In this document: piece after piece, positions 1-6,631 of the stretch
Position numbering within the stretch: the stretch's first letter is position 1
Layout of the letters: each line of letters starts with the position of its first letter
Origin: Lachnospiraceae bacterium
GTDB lineage: Bacteria; Bacillota_A; Clostridia; Lachnospirales; Lachnospiraceae
Assembly: GCA_017523185.1 (NCBI GenBank)
Contig: JAFWXB010000180.1
Location: forward strand, 1 to 7,990
Reading direction: 5' to 3'
DNA: 7,990 bases
Notes under the pieces: generated by a model
Database searches by the model: none
Told to the model about the DNA's origin: nothing
Seen by the model: only the letters and a program-made list of their open reading frames with translations
Program-made: the position numbers and the translations under genes

Positions 1-360
1 AATACTCATACCTTCTGCTTCTACTATTAAATCTTTCATAGCTGAAAGATTTAAGTTTCCATCTGCATCTAAAACACCAATCACAACACCTTCTACTCTT
101 TCTTGTTTTAACATACGAATTTGTTCTTTCATAATTTCCATTTCATAAGAACTATAACAAAAATCCCCAAATCTTGGACGAATTAACGCATGGATTCGAA
201 TATCTGTTTCTTTTCTTATTTGATGTACCAACGCTATATCCGGTGAAGTTCCACCTATCGGTAAATTTGAACACAATTCCAAACGACTTGCTCCACCATT
301 TGCAGCACAAATTGCAGATTCCACACTATCTACACAACATTCTAAAATATAATCCTTCAT
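1..360 (-). CDS. cutC: CutC family protein (copper homeostasis), 5' part only
   Basis: Reading the minus strand from the ATG at 360 gives 120 uninterrupted codons that run off the left edge, so the C-terminal half (the family is usually 200-250 residues) is missing. The N-terminus begins MKDYILECCVDSVESA, followed by GGASRLELCSNLPIGGTSP (about residues 22-40), IRIHALIRPRFGDFCYS (about 55-71) and VEGVVIGVLDADG (about 109-121), the characteristic opening of the CutC TIM-barrel family. CutC was first tied to copper tolerance in E. coli; its biochemical role is still unsettled, and it is a cytoplasmic protein. The start is fixed by the conserved N-terminus; there is no good Shine-Dalgarno site upstream (bases 361-371 read only ATTGAAAATT-like sequence), but a bulged hairpin lies just before the start (see 372-404). 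It is separated from pcp by a long spacer, so it is probably transcribed on its own. Confidence 0.94.
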   Translation of the reverse strand, partial: MKDYILECCVDSVESAICAANGGASRLELCSNLPIGGTSPDIALVHQIRKETDIRIHALIRPRFGDFCYSSYEMEIMKEQIRMLKQERVEGVVIGVLDADGNLNLSAMKDLIVEAEGMSI

Positions 361-371
361 AATTTTCAATC

Positions 372-404
372 GATTGTGTTATGTTTTTATAAAAAACCAC
401 AATC
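372..404 (-). repeat. Bulged hairpin in the cutC leader
   Basis: GATTGTG (372-378) pairs with CACAATC (398-404), and immediately inside it GTTTTT (383-388) pairs with AAAAAC (392-397) around a three-base loop. The only unpaired material besides the loop is a four-base bulge at 379-382, giving 13 base pairs in 33 bases. The structure ends 11 bases before the cutC start codon, where a ribosome site would normally sit. It is not followed by a T-run in the cutC direction, so it is not an ordinary terminator. It could be an operator or an RNA structure affecting translation; the function is not known. Confidence 0.4.
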
Positions 405-436
405 ATTACCCAATATCATTTAACTAACCATATATA

Positions 437-465
437 ATTATGTATCTTACATAAAATTCAAACAA
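437..465 (-). promoter_or_regulatory. Possible cutC promoter
   Basis: On the minus strand a TTGTTT (460-465) is followed after exactly 17 bases by CATAAT (437-442). Each hexamer departs from the sigma-A consensus in one or more positions. Transcription would begin near 430 and give a leader of about 70 bases containing the hairpin at 372-404. In such AT-rich DNA matches of this quality arise often by chance, hence the low confidence. Confidence 0.25.
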
Positions 466-790
466 TTAAAATCTGTTTCTTCAAAAAATAATACAATTTT
501 TTATGCAAAATTAATATAAAAATATATAAACGAAATGATATCAAAGCATTATCTCCTTTTTTTCTATTTCAAACTTCTCAATCCAAATTAAAACTCTACC
601 TAAAATAACATGAGTTTGACAAACAACATATGGAATTAAAATTGCCTGTAAAACATGAAAATATACACAAAAAGTTACATTTTCATAGTTAAATTTATGT
701 GTTAAATATATTCTTAGTAAATTATTGAACTTATGTTAAAATAATAAATTTATCAATTAATCACATATTTTAGTCTAAAATTTTCTTAAT

Positions 791-1420
791 TTAAAATATT
801 TTCAAAACAGCTTCTATACCTCGTACCATATCTTCTAATTCCATCGCATACCCTTGAACATTACCATTTTTTTGCTTTTCTTTCCATTGTTCCAGCAAAA
901 ATGGAACATGTACAAATCCTGCTTTCATATTAGGATAATACTTAGTCACTTCATATAATACTGTATACATCACATGATTGCACACATAAGTACCTGCACT
1001 ATACGAAACTGCACCTTTTACTCCAACACTTTGTATCGCTTGTACCATATCCCATACTGGAAGATTTGAAAAATATGCAGTTGCACCATCTGTTTTTATT
1101 ATTTTGTCAACAGGTGTTTCTCCTGCATTGTCTGCAAGCACTTTTTTTCCATCAGAAGAACGCACATTATTCAAGTTAATAGCCACACGTTCCACACAAA
1201 TTTCAGAACGATTTCCAGCTTGTCCCAAAGATAACACAATATCAGGCTCATATTCCTGTAATAATTGTTTTAAACGAATACTTGTTTTCTCAAACTCAAC
1301 CGGAAGCAATTCTTTAATAAGAATTTTATCTTCTAAAGTAGTTACTTTTTCTAAAATAAGTTGAGAAGGATTCACAGATGACCCATTAAAAGGTTCAAAA
1401 GCTGTAAGTAAAATTTTCAT
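791..1420 (-). CDS. pcp: Pyrrolidone-carboxylate peptidase (pyroglutamyl-peptidase I)
   Basis: Cytoplasmic cysteine peptidase of family C15 that removes N-terminal pyroglutamate from peptides. The 209-residue protein has the normal length. It opens MKILLTAFEPFNGSSVNPS, the family's signature N-terminus. The catalytic triad is in place: Glu77 in the VERVAIN motif, Cys147 in SAGTYVCNHVMY and His171 in AGFVHVPFL. SLGQAGNRSEI (64-74) is the conserved loop before the glutamate. The ATG at 1420 is preceded by GAAAGGAAAATTT, giving an AAGGA ribosome site at good distance. A TATAAT on the minus strand (1435-1440) lies only about 14 bases before the start and has no clear -35, so it is doubtful as the promoter. 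The gene stands alone between two long spacers and is probably a single-gene unit. No sign of damage. Confidence 0.96.
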   Translation of the reverse strand: MKILLTAFEPFNGSSVNPSQLILEKVTTLEDKILIKELLPVEFEKTSIRLKQLLQEYEPDIVLSLGQAGNRSEICVERVAINLNNVRSSDGKKVLADNAGETPVDKIIKTDGATAYFSNLPVWDMVQAIQSVGVKGAVSYSAGTYVCNHVMYTVLYEVTKYYPNMKAGFVHVPFLLEQWKEKQKNGNVQGYAMELEDMVRGIEAVLKIF

Positions 1421-1540
1421 AAATTTTCCTTTCTATTATAATTAATGTTCTGCAAATTAAAAAACATAAAAAAATAAAGATTTTCCATATAAAAATCGAT
1501 ATTTTAAAAAATTAAAATCACCAAACTTATCTTTATCAAA

Positions 1541-1584
1541 AAAAATCCTACAAATAGCAACTTTATTCTAATTGTAGGATTTTT
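1541..1584. terminator. Symmetric (bidirectional) terminator-like hairpin
   Basis: AAAAATCCTACAA (1541-1553) and TTGTAGGATTTTT (1572-1584) are perfect inverted copies of 13 bases with an 18-base loop. Each strand has an A-run before and a T-run after the stem; on the minus strand the T-run is extended by 1538-1540. This is the usual form of a terminator that works both ways. No plus-strand gene is seen, so its natural target is minus-strand transcription entering from the remnant at 1637-1754 or reading through from the polysaccharide operon. It also insulates pcp. Confidence 0.75.
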
Positions 1585-1636
1585 CTACTTTTTACAAAAT
1601 ATTTTTTACTATCAAGGAAATATTGATACCCCACTT

Positions 1637-1754
1637 TTACATAACATCACCTACTCCTTTTCTTACTTTAGAATAGTTCTTTGCTATCTGTTTTAATACT
1701 TTTTTTGACATCTCTAATATCGTACTTTTTGTAATTTTTTACTCTTTTATCCAT
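1637..1754 (-). pseudogene. Short gene remnant, frameshifted, family uncertain
   Basis: An ATG at 1754, eight bases after AAAGGG (1763-1768), opens a 28-codon frame (to a stop at 1668-1670) that starts MDKRVKNYKKYDIRDVKK. In the next frame an overlapping stop-free stretch of 33 codons (1738 down to the TAA at 1637-1639) includes ILEMSKKVLKQIAKNYSKV and ends KGVGDVM. From memory this tail resembles a segment ahead of VMGGK in the C-terminal part of Rpn/PDDEXK-type putative transposase-nuclease proteins common in Clostridia, but here a stop comes exactly where GGK would be expected. I read it as a decayed remnant of a larger gene with its 5' control region kept. It could instead be a genuine small protein of 28 residues, or a 24-residue one from the internal ATG at 1711. 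The family link is a recollection, not an alignment. Confidence 0.35.
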
Positions 1755-1772
1755 GAAATATTCCCTTTTGAT

Positions 1773-1781
1773 ATTATAACA
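1773..1781 (-). promoter_or_regulatory. Extended -10 promoter ahead of the remnant
   Basis: The minus strand reads TGTTATAAT here, a perfect extended -10 element (TG, one base, TATAAT). The expected -35 position contains only a T-run, which an extended -10 can tolerate. It lies about 20 bases upstream of the ATG at 1754, and an AAAGGG ribosome site sits between them. A transcript would start near 1766, inside or just before the ribosome site, which is a tight fit and lowers confidence. Confidence 0.35.
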
Positions 1782-1845
1782 TAATTTCAAAATGTAAAAA
1801 AGAAGTTCTATCAGTTTTTGTAATGAAATCTAATAAATTAAAATA

Positions 1846-1883
1846 TACAAAAAAAGCTGTCTTTTTTCTAAAAAACAGCTTTT
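1846..1883 (-). terminator. Rho-independent terminator of the polysaccharide operon
   Basis: AAAAGCTGT (1852-1860) and ACAGCTTTT (1875-1883) form a nine-pair stem; after one mismatch, further T/A pairs (1862-1864 with 1871-1873) can extend it. On the minus strand the stem is followed by TTTTTTGTATATTTT. The first arm starts 13 bases after the acyltransferase stop codon, the normal place for the end of an operon. The plus-strand side lacks a T-run, so it acts in the minus direction. Confidence 0.85.
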
Positions 1884-1896
1884 CCTAATAAAAACA

Positions 1897-2973
1897 TTAT
1901 TGTTTTATTTTTAGCAATCTTTTTTTTATTATTAAATAAATACAAGCTATTATACAACTCACTATTGTTGTTATTAAAAAACTATTTATACCATATGTTT
2001 TCTGTCTATATATAATTTTATAATAGAAACTCCATACATACATATGAATAAAATATATTATTGTACTCATATTTCGTAAAAACGGATATAAAGCATTATC
2101 TTTTAAATTTATACTTTCAACTATTCCAAACAATCCAATAGATGTTATTATTAATAAGTATGTACTTATAATTTCATTTTCTATAAAATAATTTCCAATG
2201 AAACCAAGTATAAATATTGTTAAATTAATCTTCCTTGAAATTTTTTTATGAGCAATATACATTCCTATTGGAATATATATTGCACCTGTAAAAATTCTAC
2301 CATTATTAATAAAATAGTATGTTAATTGACGAAATAGAACAATAAAAGGTACTGTTCCTTCATATTCTACTAACCAATTTAAACTAATCATAATAACACT
2401 TATAATAATACTTATTTCTATCCCCTGCCATCTTAGATACTTATTTTTTATAAGAATAATTATTAAAATAATAGTATAAATTGTTGACAATAAATACCAT
2501 AATTGCCATGAATTGTATTGTTCTCCAATAAAAAGTAAACCTCTTATATACATTAAAACAGCTTTAATAATAGAACTATTATCAGAAATAAAATGATATA
2601 TTGCTAATGGTGTATATATTATCATCCAACATAAATACATCTTTATTATTTTATATAAAAAATTCTTTATTATTAGCATATCATTCAAATTATATGGAAA
2701 AGATAATTTTATTGATAATAAATATCCAGATGCTAAAAAAAAGAACGGTACTGCCATATTTACAATATTATTATAAATAGTTAGAGTATTTTTATTATTA
2801 CAATTTACTAATGGACATGTATGAATTGCAATAACAGCAATTGCCATTATAAATTTAACTACATCAATACTGTTATATTTCTTTTTTATTTCTATATTTT
2901 CTATTTTATTTTCAGTTGTTAAATTACTTCTCCTATCTTTCACTATTCTGTCCATAATACGCATTAACACCAT
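1897..2973 (-). CDS. Membrane O-acyltransferase, acyltransferase family 3
   Basis: Integral membrane protein of the Acyl_transf_3 type, which typically moves acetyl or other acyl groups onto cell-surface sugars. Read from the ATG at 2973 it has 358 residues. After a charged N-terminal tail, the family's first helix carries [17 protein letters not shown] with the conserved His51; [12 protein letters not shown] (75-86) is the second signature; about ten hydrophobic helices follow, with WQLWYL (156-161) and [12 protein letters not shown] (303-314) near the end. It is the last gene of the operon and probably decorates the exported polymer. The N-terminus is doubtful: the ATGs at 2973, 2964 and 2955 all lie inside the end of the upstream araD-like gene in another frame and have no good ribosome site, while an AGGAG at 2930-2934 precedes no start codon. 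Its codons are richer in ATA and TTA than its neighbours', suggesting a separate origin. Substrate unknown. Confidence 0.9.
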   Translation of the reverse strand: MVLMRIMDRIVKDRRSNLTTENKIENIEIKKKYNSIDVVKFIMAIAVIAIHTCPLVNCNNKNTLTIYNNIVNMAVPFFFLASGYLLSIKLSFPYNLNDMLIIKNFLYKIIKMYLCWMIIYTPLAIYHFISDNSSIIKAVLMYIRGLLFIGEQYNSWQLWYLLSTIYTIILIIILIKNKYLRWQGIEISIIISVIMISLNWLVEYEGTVPFIVLFRQLTYYFINNGRIFTGAIYIPIGMYIAHKKISRKINLTIFILGFIGNYFIENEIISTYLLIITSIGLFGIVESINLKDNALYPFLRNMSTIIYFIHMYVWSFYYKIIYRQKTYGINSFLITTIVSCIIACIYLIIKKRLLKIKQ

Positions 2974-3637
2974 GTTTTCTATTATAATGCTTTGTCAATA
3001 TATATTTTTCCATATTACTTTCAGAATTTAAAAATAACGTTTTTATACTCATTTCTGCAACTTTTTCCATAACAACTGCATGATATACAGAATTAGCAGA
3101 ATCTTTTCCCCATGTAAAGGGACCATGATTTTTTACAATAATTCCCGGAATATCCATAGGATTATAGTTTTGATTTTCTATTGTTTCTATAATCACTTTT
3201 CCTGTATTTGCTTCATATGCCATTTGAACTTCATGTTCTGTCAAAGCTCGTGTACACGGAATATCCCCATAAAAATAATCTGCATGAGTAGTTCCTAATG
3301 CTGGAATGGATTTTCCTGCTTGTGCAAAAGCAACTGCATGAACGGAATGTGTATGTGTAATTCCACCAATTTCTGAAAAAGCTCTGTATAATTCTAAATG
3401 TGTTTCTGTATCAGACGATGGTTTCCATTTTCCTTCTACTACATTTCCAGTATTTAAGTCTACAACTACCATATCCCCAGGCGTCATTACATCATAATCA
3501 ACACCAGAAGGTTTAATTACAACTAACCCTGATTCTCTATCTATTCCACTTACATTTCCCCATGTATAAATAACAACCCCTTTTTTTACTAAATCCATGT
3601 TAGCTTGATATACTTTTTCTTTTAATTGTTCTAACAT
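2933..3637 (-). CDS. araD: L-ribulose-5-phosphate 4-epimerase (class II aldolase family)
   Basis: Zinc enzyme that interconverts L-ribulose 5-phosphate and D-xylulose 5-phosphate by retro-aldol cleavage. The 234-residue protein matches E. coli AraD in length and in nearly every active-site position I can recall: Asn28 in TWGNVS, Lys42-Ser44-Gly45 in IKPSGVDY, Ser74-Ser75-Asp76 in KPSSDT, metal ligands His95 and His97 in THTHS and His171 in NHGPF, Asp120 in [10 protein letters not shown], His217 and Tyr228 near the end ([13 protein letters not shown]). An excellent AGGAGG ribosome site (3641-3647) precedes the ATG. It follows the SDR gene by 25 bases. No other arabinose genes are nearby, so in this operon it more likely supplies a pentulose phosphate for the cytidylyltransferase than for catabolism; that role is inferred. 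The related enzymes UlaF and SgbE share the fold and cannot be fully excluded, nor can another pentulose or hexulose phosphate substrate. Confidence 0.92.
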   Translation of the reverse strand: MLEQLKEKVYQANMDLVKKGVVIYTWGNVSGIDRESGLVVIKPSGVDYDVMTPGDMVVVDLNTGNVVEGKWKPSSDTETHLELYRAFSEIGGITHTHSVHAVAFAQAGKSIPALGTTHADYFYGDIPCTRALTEHEVQMAYEANTGKVIIETIENQNYNPMDIPGIIVKNHGPFTWGKDSANSVYHAVVMEKVAEMSIKTLFLNSESNMEKYILTKHYNRKHGVNAYYGQNSER

Positions 3638-3662
3638 AAGACCTCCTCTATATAGTAATAAG

Positions 3663-4709
3663 TTATTCTATTTCTTTATAACTCTCCATTGATTCTAAGA
3701 TTTGTATTGTTCGTTGTAATCCTTGTTCCAAATTATAAAATGGTTCCCAATTTAATTCTCTTAACTTATTTTCATCTAAAATATTATTTTGAACGAAAGT
3801 ATTTGTTTGATTTGATATTTCTAAAATTAATTTCGTATTTCTATATTTTACAAACCATTCTGCCATACTTCTTATAGAAGTTATGGATTGCGAGGAAGAC
3901 ACATTATACGTTTCGCCACTTTTTCCAAAAAATAAAATAGAAAAAATAGCTGATACTGTATCTGCAACATATAAATAAGAACGAACTTGTTTTCCCTCAC
4001 TTTTTAAAATAATATTTTCCTTTTTTATAGAACTGCGTATAAATTGTGCTACTACTTTATTATCTGTTTTTGTCATTGTAGGACCATAAATATATCCTAA
4101 TCTGGCAATTACAGATGGAACATTATACTCTAATAAATAGCTTTTACATAAAAGTTCTGCTACGCGTTTACTTTCCGGATACCCTGAACGTACCATATTA
4201 AAATTTATTTTTCCATAATCTGTTTCCGTATAACTCTCCGATTTAATATCTTCACCATATACTTCCATAGTAGATGTGAATAATACTTGTTTGCACTTTT
4301 TCTTATTTGCAAATTCTAATATATTTTTTGTTCCCAACACATTCGTCAGAATTGTTTCTACAGGATATAAACTATATGATTTTGGGTCTGCATTACTCGC
4401 TCCATTGATGATATAGTCCACATCAATTTCTTCGTTAATACTTTCACAAATATCTTGTTCTATAAAATATAATTTAGAATTATTTTTTGCATATGGAAAT
4501 CTGCTTTCTAAACGTTCTTTTGACCTTCCCATTGCATAAATTGTATAATTTGTTCCTAAAAACTCATTTGCATAAAGCAATGTATCAACAATAAAAGAAC
4601 CTATTAATCCTGTAGCACCTGTTATTAAAATAGAAAACTCTTTTTGTGGTAATAATTTTGCTACTTTATGTAAATCTTCTTTATAAAATTCATTCTCATA
4701 AATTTTCAT
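3663..4709 (-). CDS. Extended SDR family NAD(P)-dependent epimerase/dehydratase/reductase
   Basis: A 348-residue sugar-nucleotide enzyme of the extended short-chain dehydrogenase type, cytoplasmic. It shows the Rossmann dinucleotide motif [13 protein letters not shown] (27-39), the NGASNADP loop (102-109), the catalytic region FTSTMEVYG (144-152), Tyr177 and Lys181 in YPESKRVAE, and RLGYIYGP (203-210) and [13 protein letters not shown] (243-255) for substrate binding. These motifs place it near UDP-glucuronate decarboxylase and nucleotide-sugar epimerases, but they do not fix the substrate. I start it at the ATG at 4709, one base after the cytidylyltransferase stop (TAA A ATG), typical of coupled translation; an in-frame GTG at 4739 would add ten residues inside the upstream gene and has no better ribosome site. 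Lying directly behind a CTP-using enzyme, it may act on the CDP-activated product, for example as a CDP-pentulose reductase or epimerase. That is inference. Confidence 0.91.
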   Translation of the reverse strand: MKIYENEFYKEDLHKVAKLLPQKEFSILITGATGLIGSFIVDTLLYANEFLGTNYTIYAMGRSKERLESRFPYAKNNSKLYFIEQDICESINEEIDVDYIINGASNADPKSYSLYPVETILTNVLGTKNILEFANKKKCKQVLFTSTMEVYGEDIKSESYTETDYGKINFNMVRSGYPESKRVAELLCKSYLLEYNVPSVIARLGYIYGPTMTKTDNKVVAQFIRSSIKKENIILKSEGKQVRSYLYVADTVSAIFSILFFGKSGETYNVSSSQSITSIRSMAEWFVKYRNTKLILEISNQTNTFVQNNILDENKLRELNWEPFYNLEQGLQRTIQILESMESYKEIE

Positions 4710-4710
4710 T

Positions 4711-5424
4711 TTAATGTATCCAATCGTCTTTTTTCGCACTTAATAATGACTTAAATATTTCAATATCTTCTGTTGTTGTCAATTTTAAATTCTTTTCAGA
4801 ACCTGCTGACATATATAATTTTTTCCCTAATTCAATGTACATTGTACATGAAGCTACAGAATTTGTAATTCCTTGTTCTAAAGCCTCTTTATGTGCATGA
4901 ATAATATCTTTTAAGAAAAAAGATTGTGGTGTCTGTGTAATTTTTAAATTATCTCTAGCGACCTGTTCTTCGGAAGATTGTCCATCATATGTTTTTAACA
5001 TAGCAGCAGTACAAGGTATTACTGTAATTGCATTTCCATACTCTCTACAAACTCTTATATTATCTGATATAACTTCCTGACTTAACATTGGACGAATCGC
5101 ATCATGGATTAAAACAATATCATCTTCTTCTCCATGTCTTTTTGCTATATCATACAAACCATTGCGTATAGAATCTTGTCCATTCAATCCACCATTTACA
5201 ACGCCTTCCAATTTTGTAATTCCAAATTGTTTTGCATATGCCTTTAAAATATCATGCCAACCTTCTAAACAAACAACTTCTATTGCATCTATATTTGGAT
5301 GTTTTTGAAAAGCTTCCATTGTATACACAATAACAGGTTTATCATATACATTGATAAACTGCTTTGGAATATCCTGATTCATTCGTGCTCCAACTCCACC
5401 TGCGATAATTAATGCGATATTCAT
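4711..5424 (-). CDS. IspD/TarI-family cytidylyltransferase, probably pentulose- or pentitol-phosphate
   Basis: A 237-residue cytoplasmic enzyme that joins CMP from CTP to a polyol or sugar phosphate. The nucleotide-binding N-terminus is ALIIAGGVGARM (4-15, Arg14) with Lys21 in DIPKQF; IHDAIRP (106-112) carries the metal- and substrate-binding Asp108 and Arg111; TQTPQSF (163-169) and LKLTTTED (213-220, Lys214) complete the active site. All key residues of the fold are present. The subgroup and the setting (flippase, pyruvyl transferase family protein, SDR, pentulose epimerase) point away from isoprenoid synthesis (true IspD) and toward TarI/Bcs1-like activation of a five-carbon phosphate for a polymer. 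The ATG at 5424 follows a strong GGGGAGG (5436-5442), which lies in the last codons of the upstream gene; that gene's TAA ends four bases before the start. Many databases would label such a protein IspD. Activity on ribulose, xylulose, ribitol or another phosphate cannot be told from sequence alone. Confidence 0.92.
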   Translation of the reverse strand: MNIALIIAGGVGARMNQDIPKQFINVYDKPVIVYTMEAFQKHPNIDAIEVVCLEGWHDILKAYAKQFGITKLEGVVNGGLNGQDSIRNGLYDIAKRHGEEDDIVLIHDAIRPMLSQEVISDNIRVCREYGNAITVIPCTAAMLKTYDGQSSEEQVARDNLKITQTPQSFFLKDIIHAHKEALEQGITNSVASCTMYIELGKKLYMSAGSEKNLKLTTTEDIEIFKSLLSAKKDDWIH

Positions 5425-5427
5425 TTC

Positions 5428-6630
5428 TTAATTTGCCTCCCCTTTTATATCTTTGATATATAATTGTATATAATCTTTTGATTTCTTTCGGAATGTTTCT
5501 TTATACTGTTTGTCATATCCTTCCTGTTCTGCTTGTAAATATTTCTTCCAAACTTTTTTAACAGACAATTCATGTTCTTCTACAATTCTTTGCGAAACTC
5601 CAATTTCACGAGCAAAATATTGTAATTTATTATTCCAAGAAATAGCTACAAATGGTACATCTAAAGAATATGCTACAATACAAGAATGTAAGCGTGATGA
5701 TATAATACCTTTAAATCCACTAACTATCTGTACTAACTCTTTTGGATTACTTGGTGTCAATATATACTCTTTTACATCTTTTCCTACTAATTTACATAAT
5801 TTTTCTGCAAAAGCACTATCGCTTTCATCACCATTATTAAATATTTTCCATTTCACATTTTTTCTTTCCAATTCTTGAATTAATTGAACCCAAAAATCTT
5901 CATACTTTTTATATACTTCATTTCTTCCAAATTCACGAAAACGTTCCGGAGTAATTACACCCAAACCAATGATATCTGATGTTTTATCTTTTTTAATTTG
6001 ATAAGTTTCTGATGCCCATGTTCCAATATCAGATATTTTATCTACCATAGTTTTTTTATTTTTTATATATTTTTTTAGTTCTTCTATTTCATCACGAGTT
6101 GTAACTATTTTTACAATATTTCTACTTAAAGCATCTTCAAACATTTTACAACGCTTATCATTTGGATTATATTTACTCTCAACTCCCACACAATTTATAT
6201 ATACAGGAATATTTAATTGTTCTGCTGTTTCGATTAAAAGATGATAATATGGTGCAAAATTTAATCGTACATCATATTTTAATGTACCTGCTCCCATTAC
6301 AATAATTCCATCTATTCCTTTTAGTTTCTTTTCATAAATTGATTTTAAGCGTTTTTTATCATCACTAAATTTCCATTTCCATTCATCAAGATATGTGGTT
6401 GGAAAATGCAACATTGAAAATCCTTTTCTTAATACACGCAACGAAAAATATAAAATTGGTATTCCTTTATCAGATGTAAATTTATCCTTTTTACTTTTTC
6501 TTCCAAACCAATCGATTTTAGAAACTTCAATTGTCTTATCATATTTTTTAATTAAATATTCACTACAATCAAATAAGAGTGGGTCCCCCATATTGTTCTC
6601 ATAATATAAACCAACTAATGCTATTTTCAA
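5428..6630 (-). CDS. Polysaccharide pyruvyl transferase family protein
   Basis: A 400-residue cytoplasmic protein of the CsaB/WcaK family (PS_pyruv_trans), whose members transfer a pyruvyl group from phosphoenolpyruvate to form ketals on surface sugars. It shows the N-terminal KIALVGLYYENNMGDPLLF (2-20; the NxGD element), IIVMGAGTLKYD (109-120), the central GLGVITPERF segment (222-231) and the C-terminal GIISSRLHSCIVAYSLDVP (308-326) with Arg313 and His315, followed by SWNNKLQYFAREIG (331-344). Length is ordinary for the family. Translation starts at a TTG (6630) six bases after GAGGAA, one base beyond the flippase stop codon, so the two are translationally linked. Some members of this family in gut Firmicutes may have lost pyruvyl transfer or act as glycosyltransferase-like enzymes; the acceptor sugar is not known. 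Confidence 0.92.
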   Translation of the reverse strand: MKIALVGLYYENNMGDPLLFDCSEYLIKKYDKTIEVSKIDWFGRKSKKDKFTSDKGIPILYFSLRVLRKGFSMLHFPTTYLDEWKWKFSDDKKRLKSIYEKKLKGIDGIIVMGAGTLKYDVRLNFAPYYHLLIETAEQLNIPVYINCVGVESKYNPNDKRCKMFEDALSRNIVKIVTTRDEIEELKKYIKNKKTMVDKISDIGTWASETYQIKKDKTSDIIGLGVITPERFREFGRNEVYKKYEDFWVQLIQELERKNVKWKIFNNGDESDSAFAEKLCKLVGKDVKEYILTPSNPKELVQIVSGFKGIISSRLHSCIVAYSLDVPFVAISWNNKLQYFAREIGVSQRIVEEHELSVKKVWKKYLQAEQEGYDKQYKETFRKKSKDYIQLYIKDIKGEAN

Positions 6631-6631
6631 T

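Larger units (their letters stand above)
361..790. other. 430-base spacer between cutC and pcp
   Basis: No recognisable gene lies here. It holds the cutC leader hairpin, a weak promoter candidate for cutC, and a minus-strand stretch (735 down to 541) of 64 codons without a stop. That stretch follows a TAA, has no usable start codon, and ends ATG CTT TGA directly after an AAGGAG. Its translation includes a hydrophobic segment VLQAILIPYVV and then a charged segment WIEKFEIEKKEI, which looks more protein-like than typical AT-rich filler, but I cannot match it to a family. A 28-codon frame from a TTG at 544 to 458, eight bases after the same GGAG, is also open. I saw no convincing terminator after pcp; the only palindrome near its stop (ATTTTA/TAAAAT around 767-781) is all A/T. 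Confidence 0.5.
1421..1896. other. 476-base spacer between the acyltransferase and pcp
   Basis: This spacer holds, in minus-strand order, the operon terminator (1846-1883), an extended -10 promoter and ribosome site, the frameshifted remnant (1637-1754), the symmetric hairpin (1541-1584), and an A/T-rich stretch of about 100 bases leading to pcp. That last stretch includes a weak six-pair hairpin (GATTTT 1479-1484 / AAAATC 1492-1497). No intact gene of normal size is present on either strand. Confidence 0.6.

Noticed and set aside
174..362. Plus-strand open frames, such as 174-362, 1104-1364, 3080-3298, 5510-5878 and 6395-6604
   Set aside because: Each lies opposite a clear minus-strand gene with conserved motifs, and the translations show no family features.
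458..544. 28-codon hydrophobic frame from a TTG at 544 after AAAGGAG
   Set aside because: TTG start, very AT-biased codons and no recognisable product; it fits chance in this spacer as well as a gene.
1479..1497. Hairpin GATTTT/AAAATC followed by a T-rich stretch before pcp
   Set aside because: Only six pairs, nearly all A/T, in DNA where such matches are common; too weak to call a terminator.
2933..3637. Arabinose catabolism operon suggested by the araD-like gene
   Set aside because: No araA, araB, transporter or AraR-like gene is present; all neighbours serve surface polysaccharide.
4710..4739. GTG at 4739 as the start of the SDR gene
   Set aside because: It would add ten residues read from the end of the cytidylyltransferase gene; the ATG at 4709 directly after that gene's stop gives a natural N-terminus (MKIYENEF).
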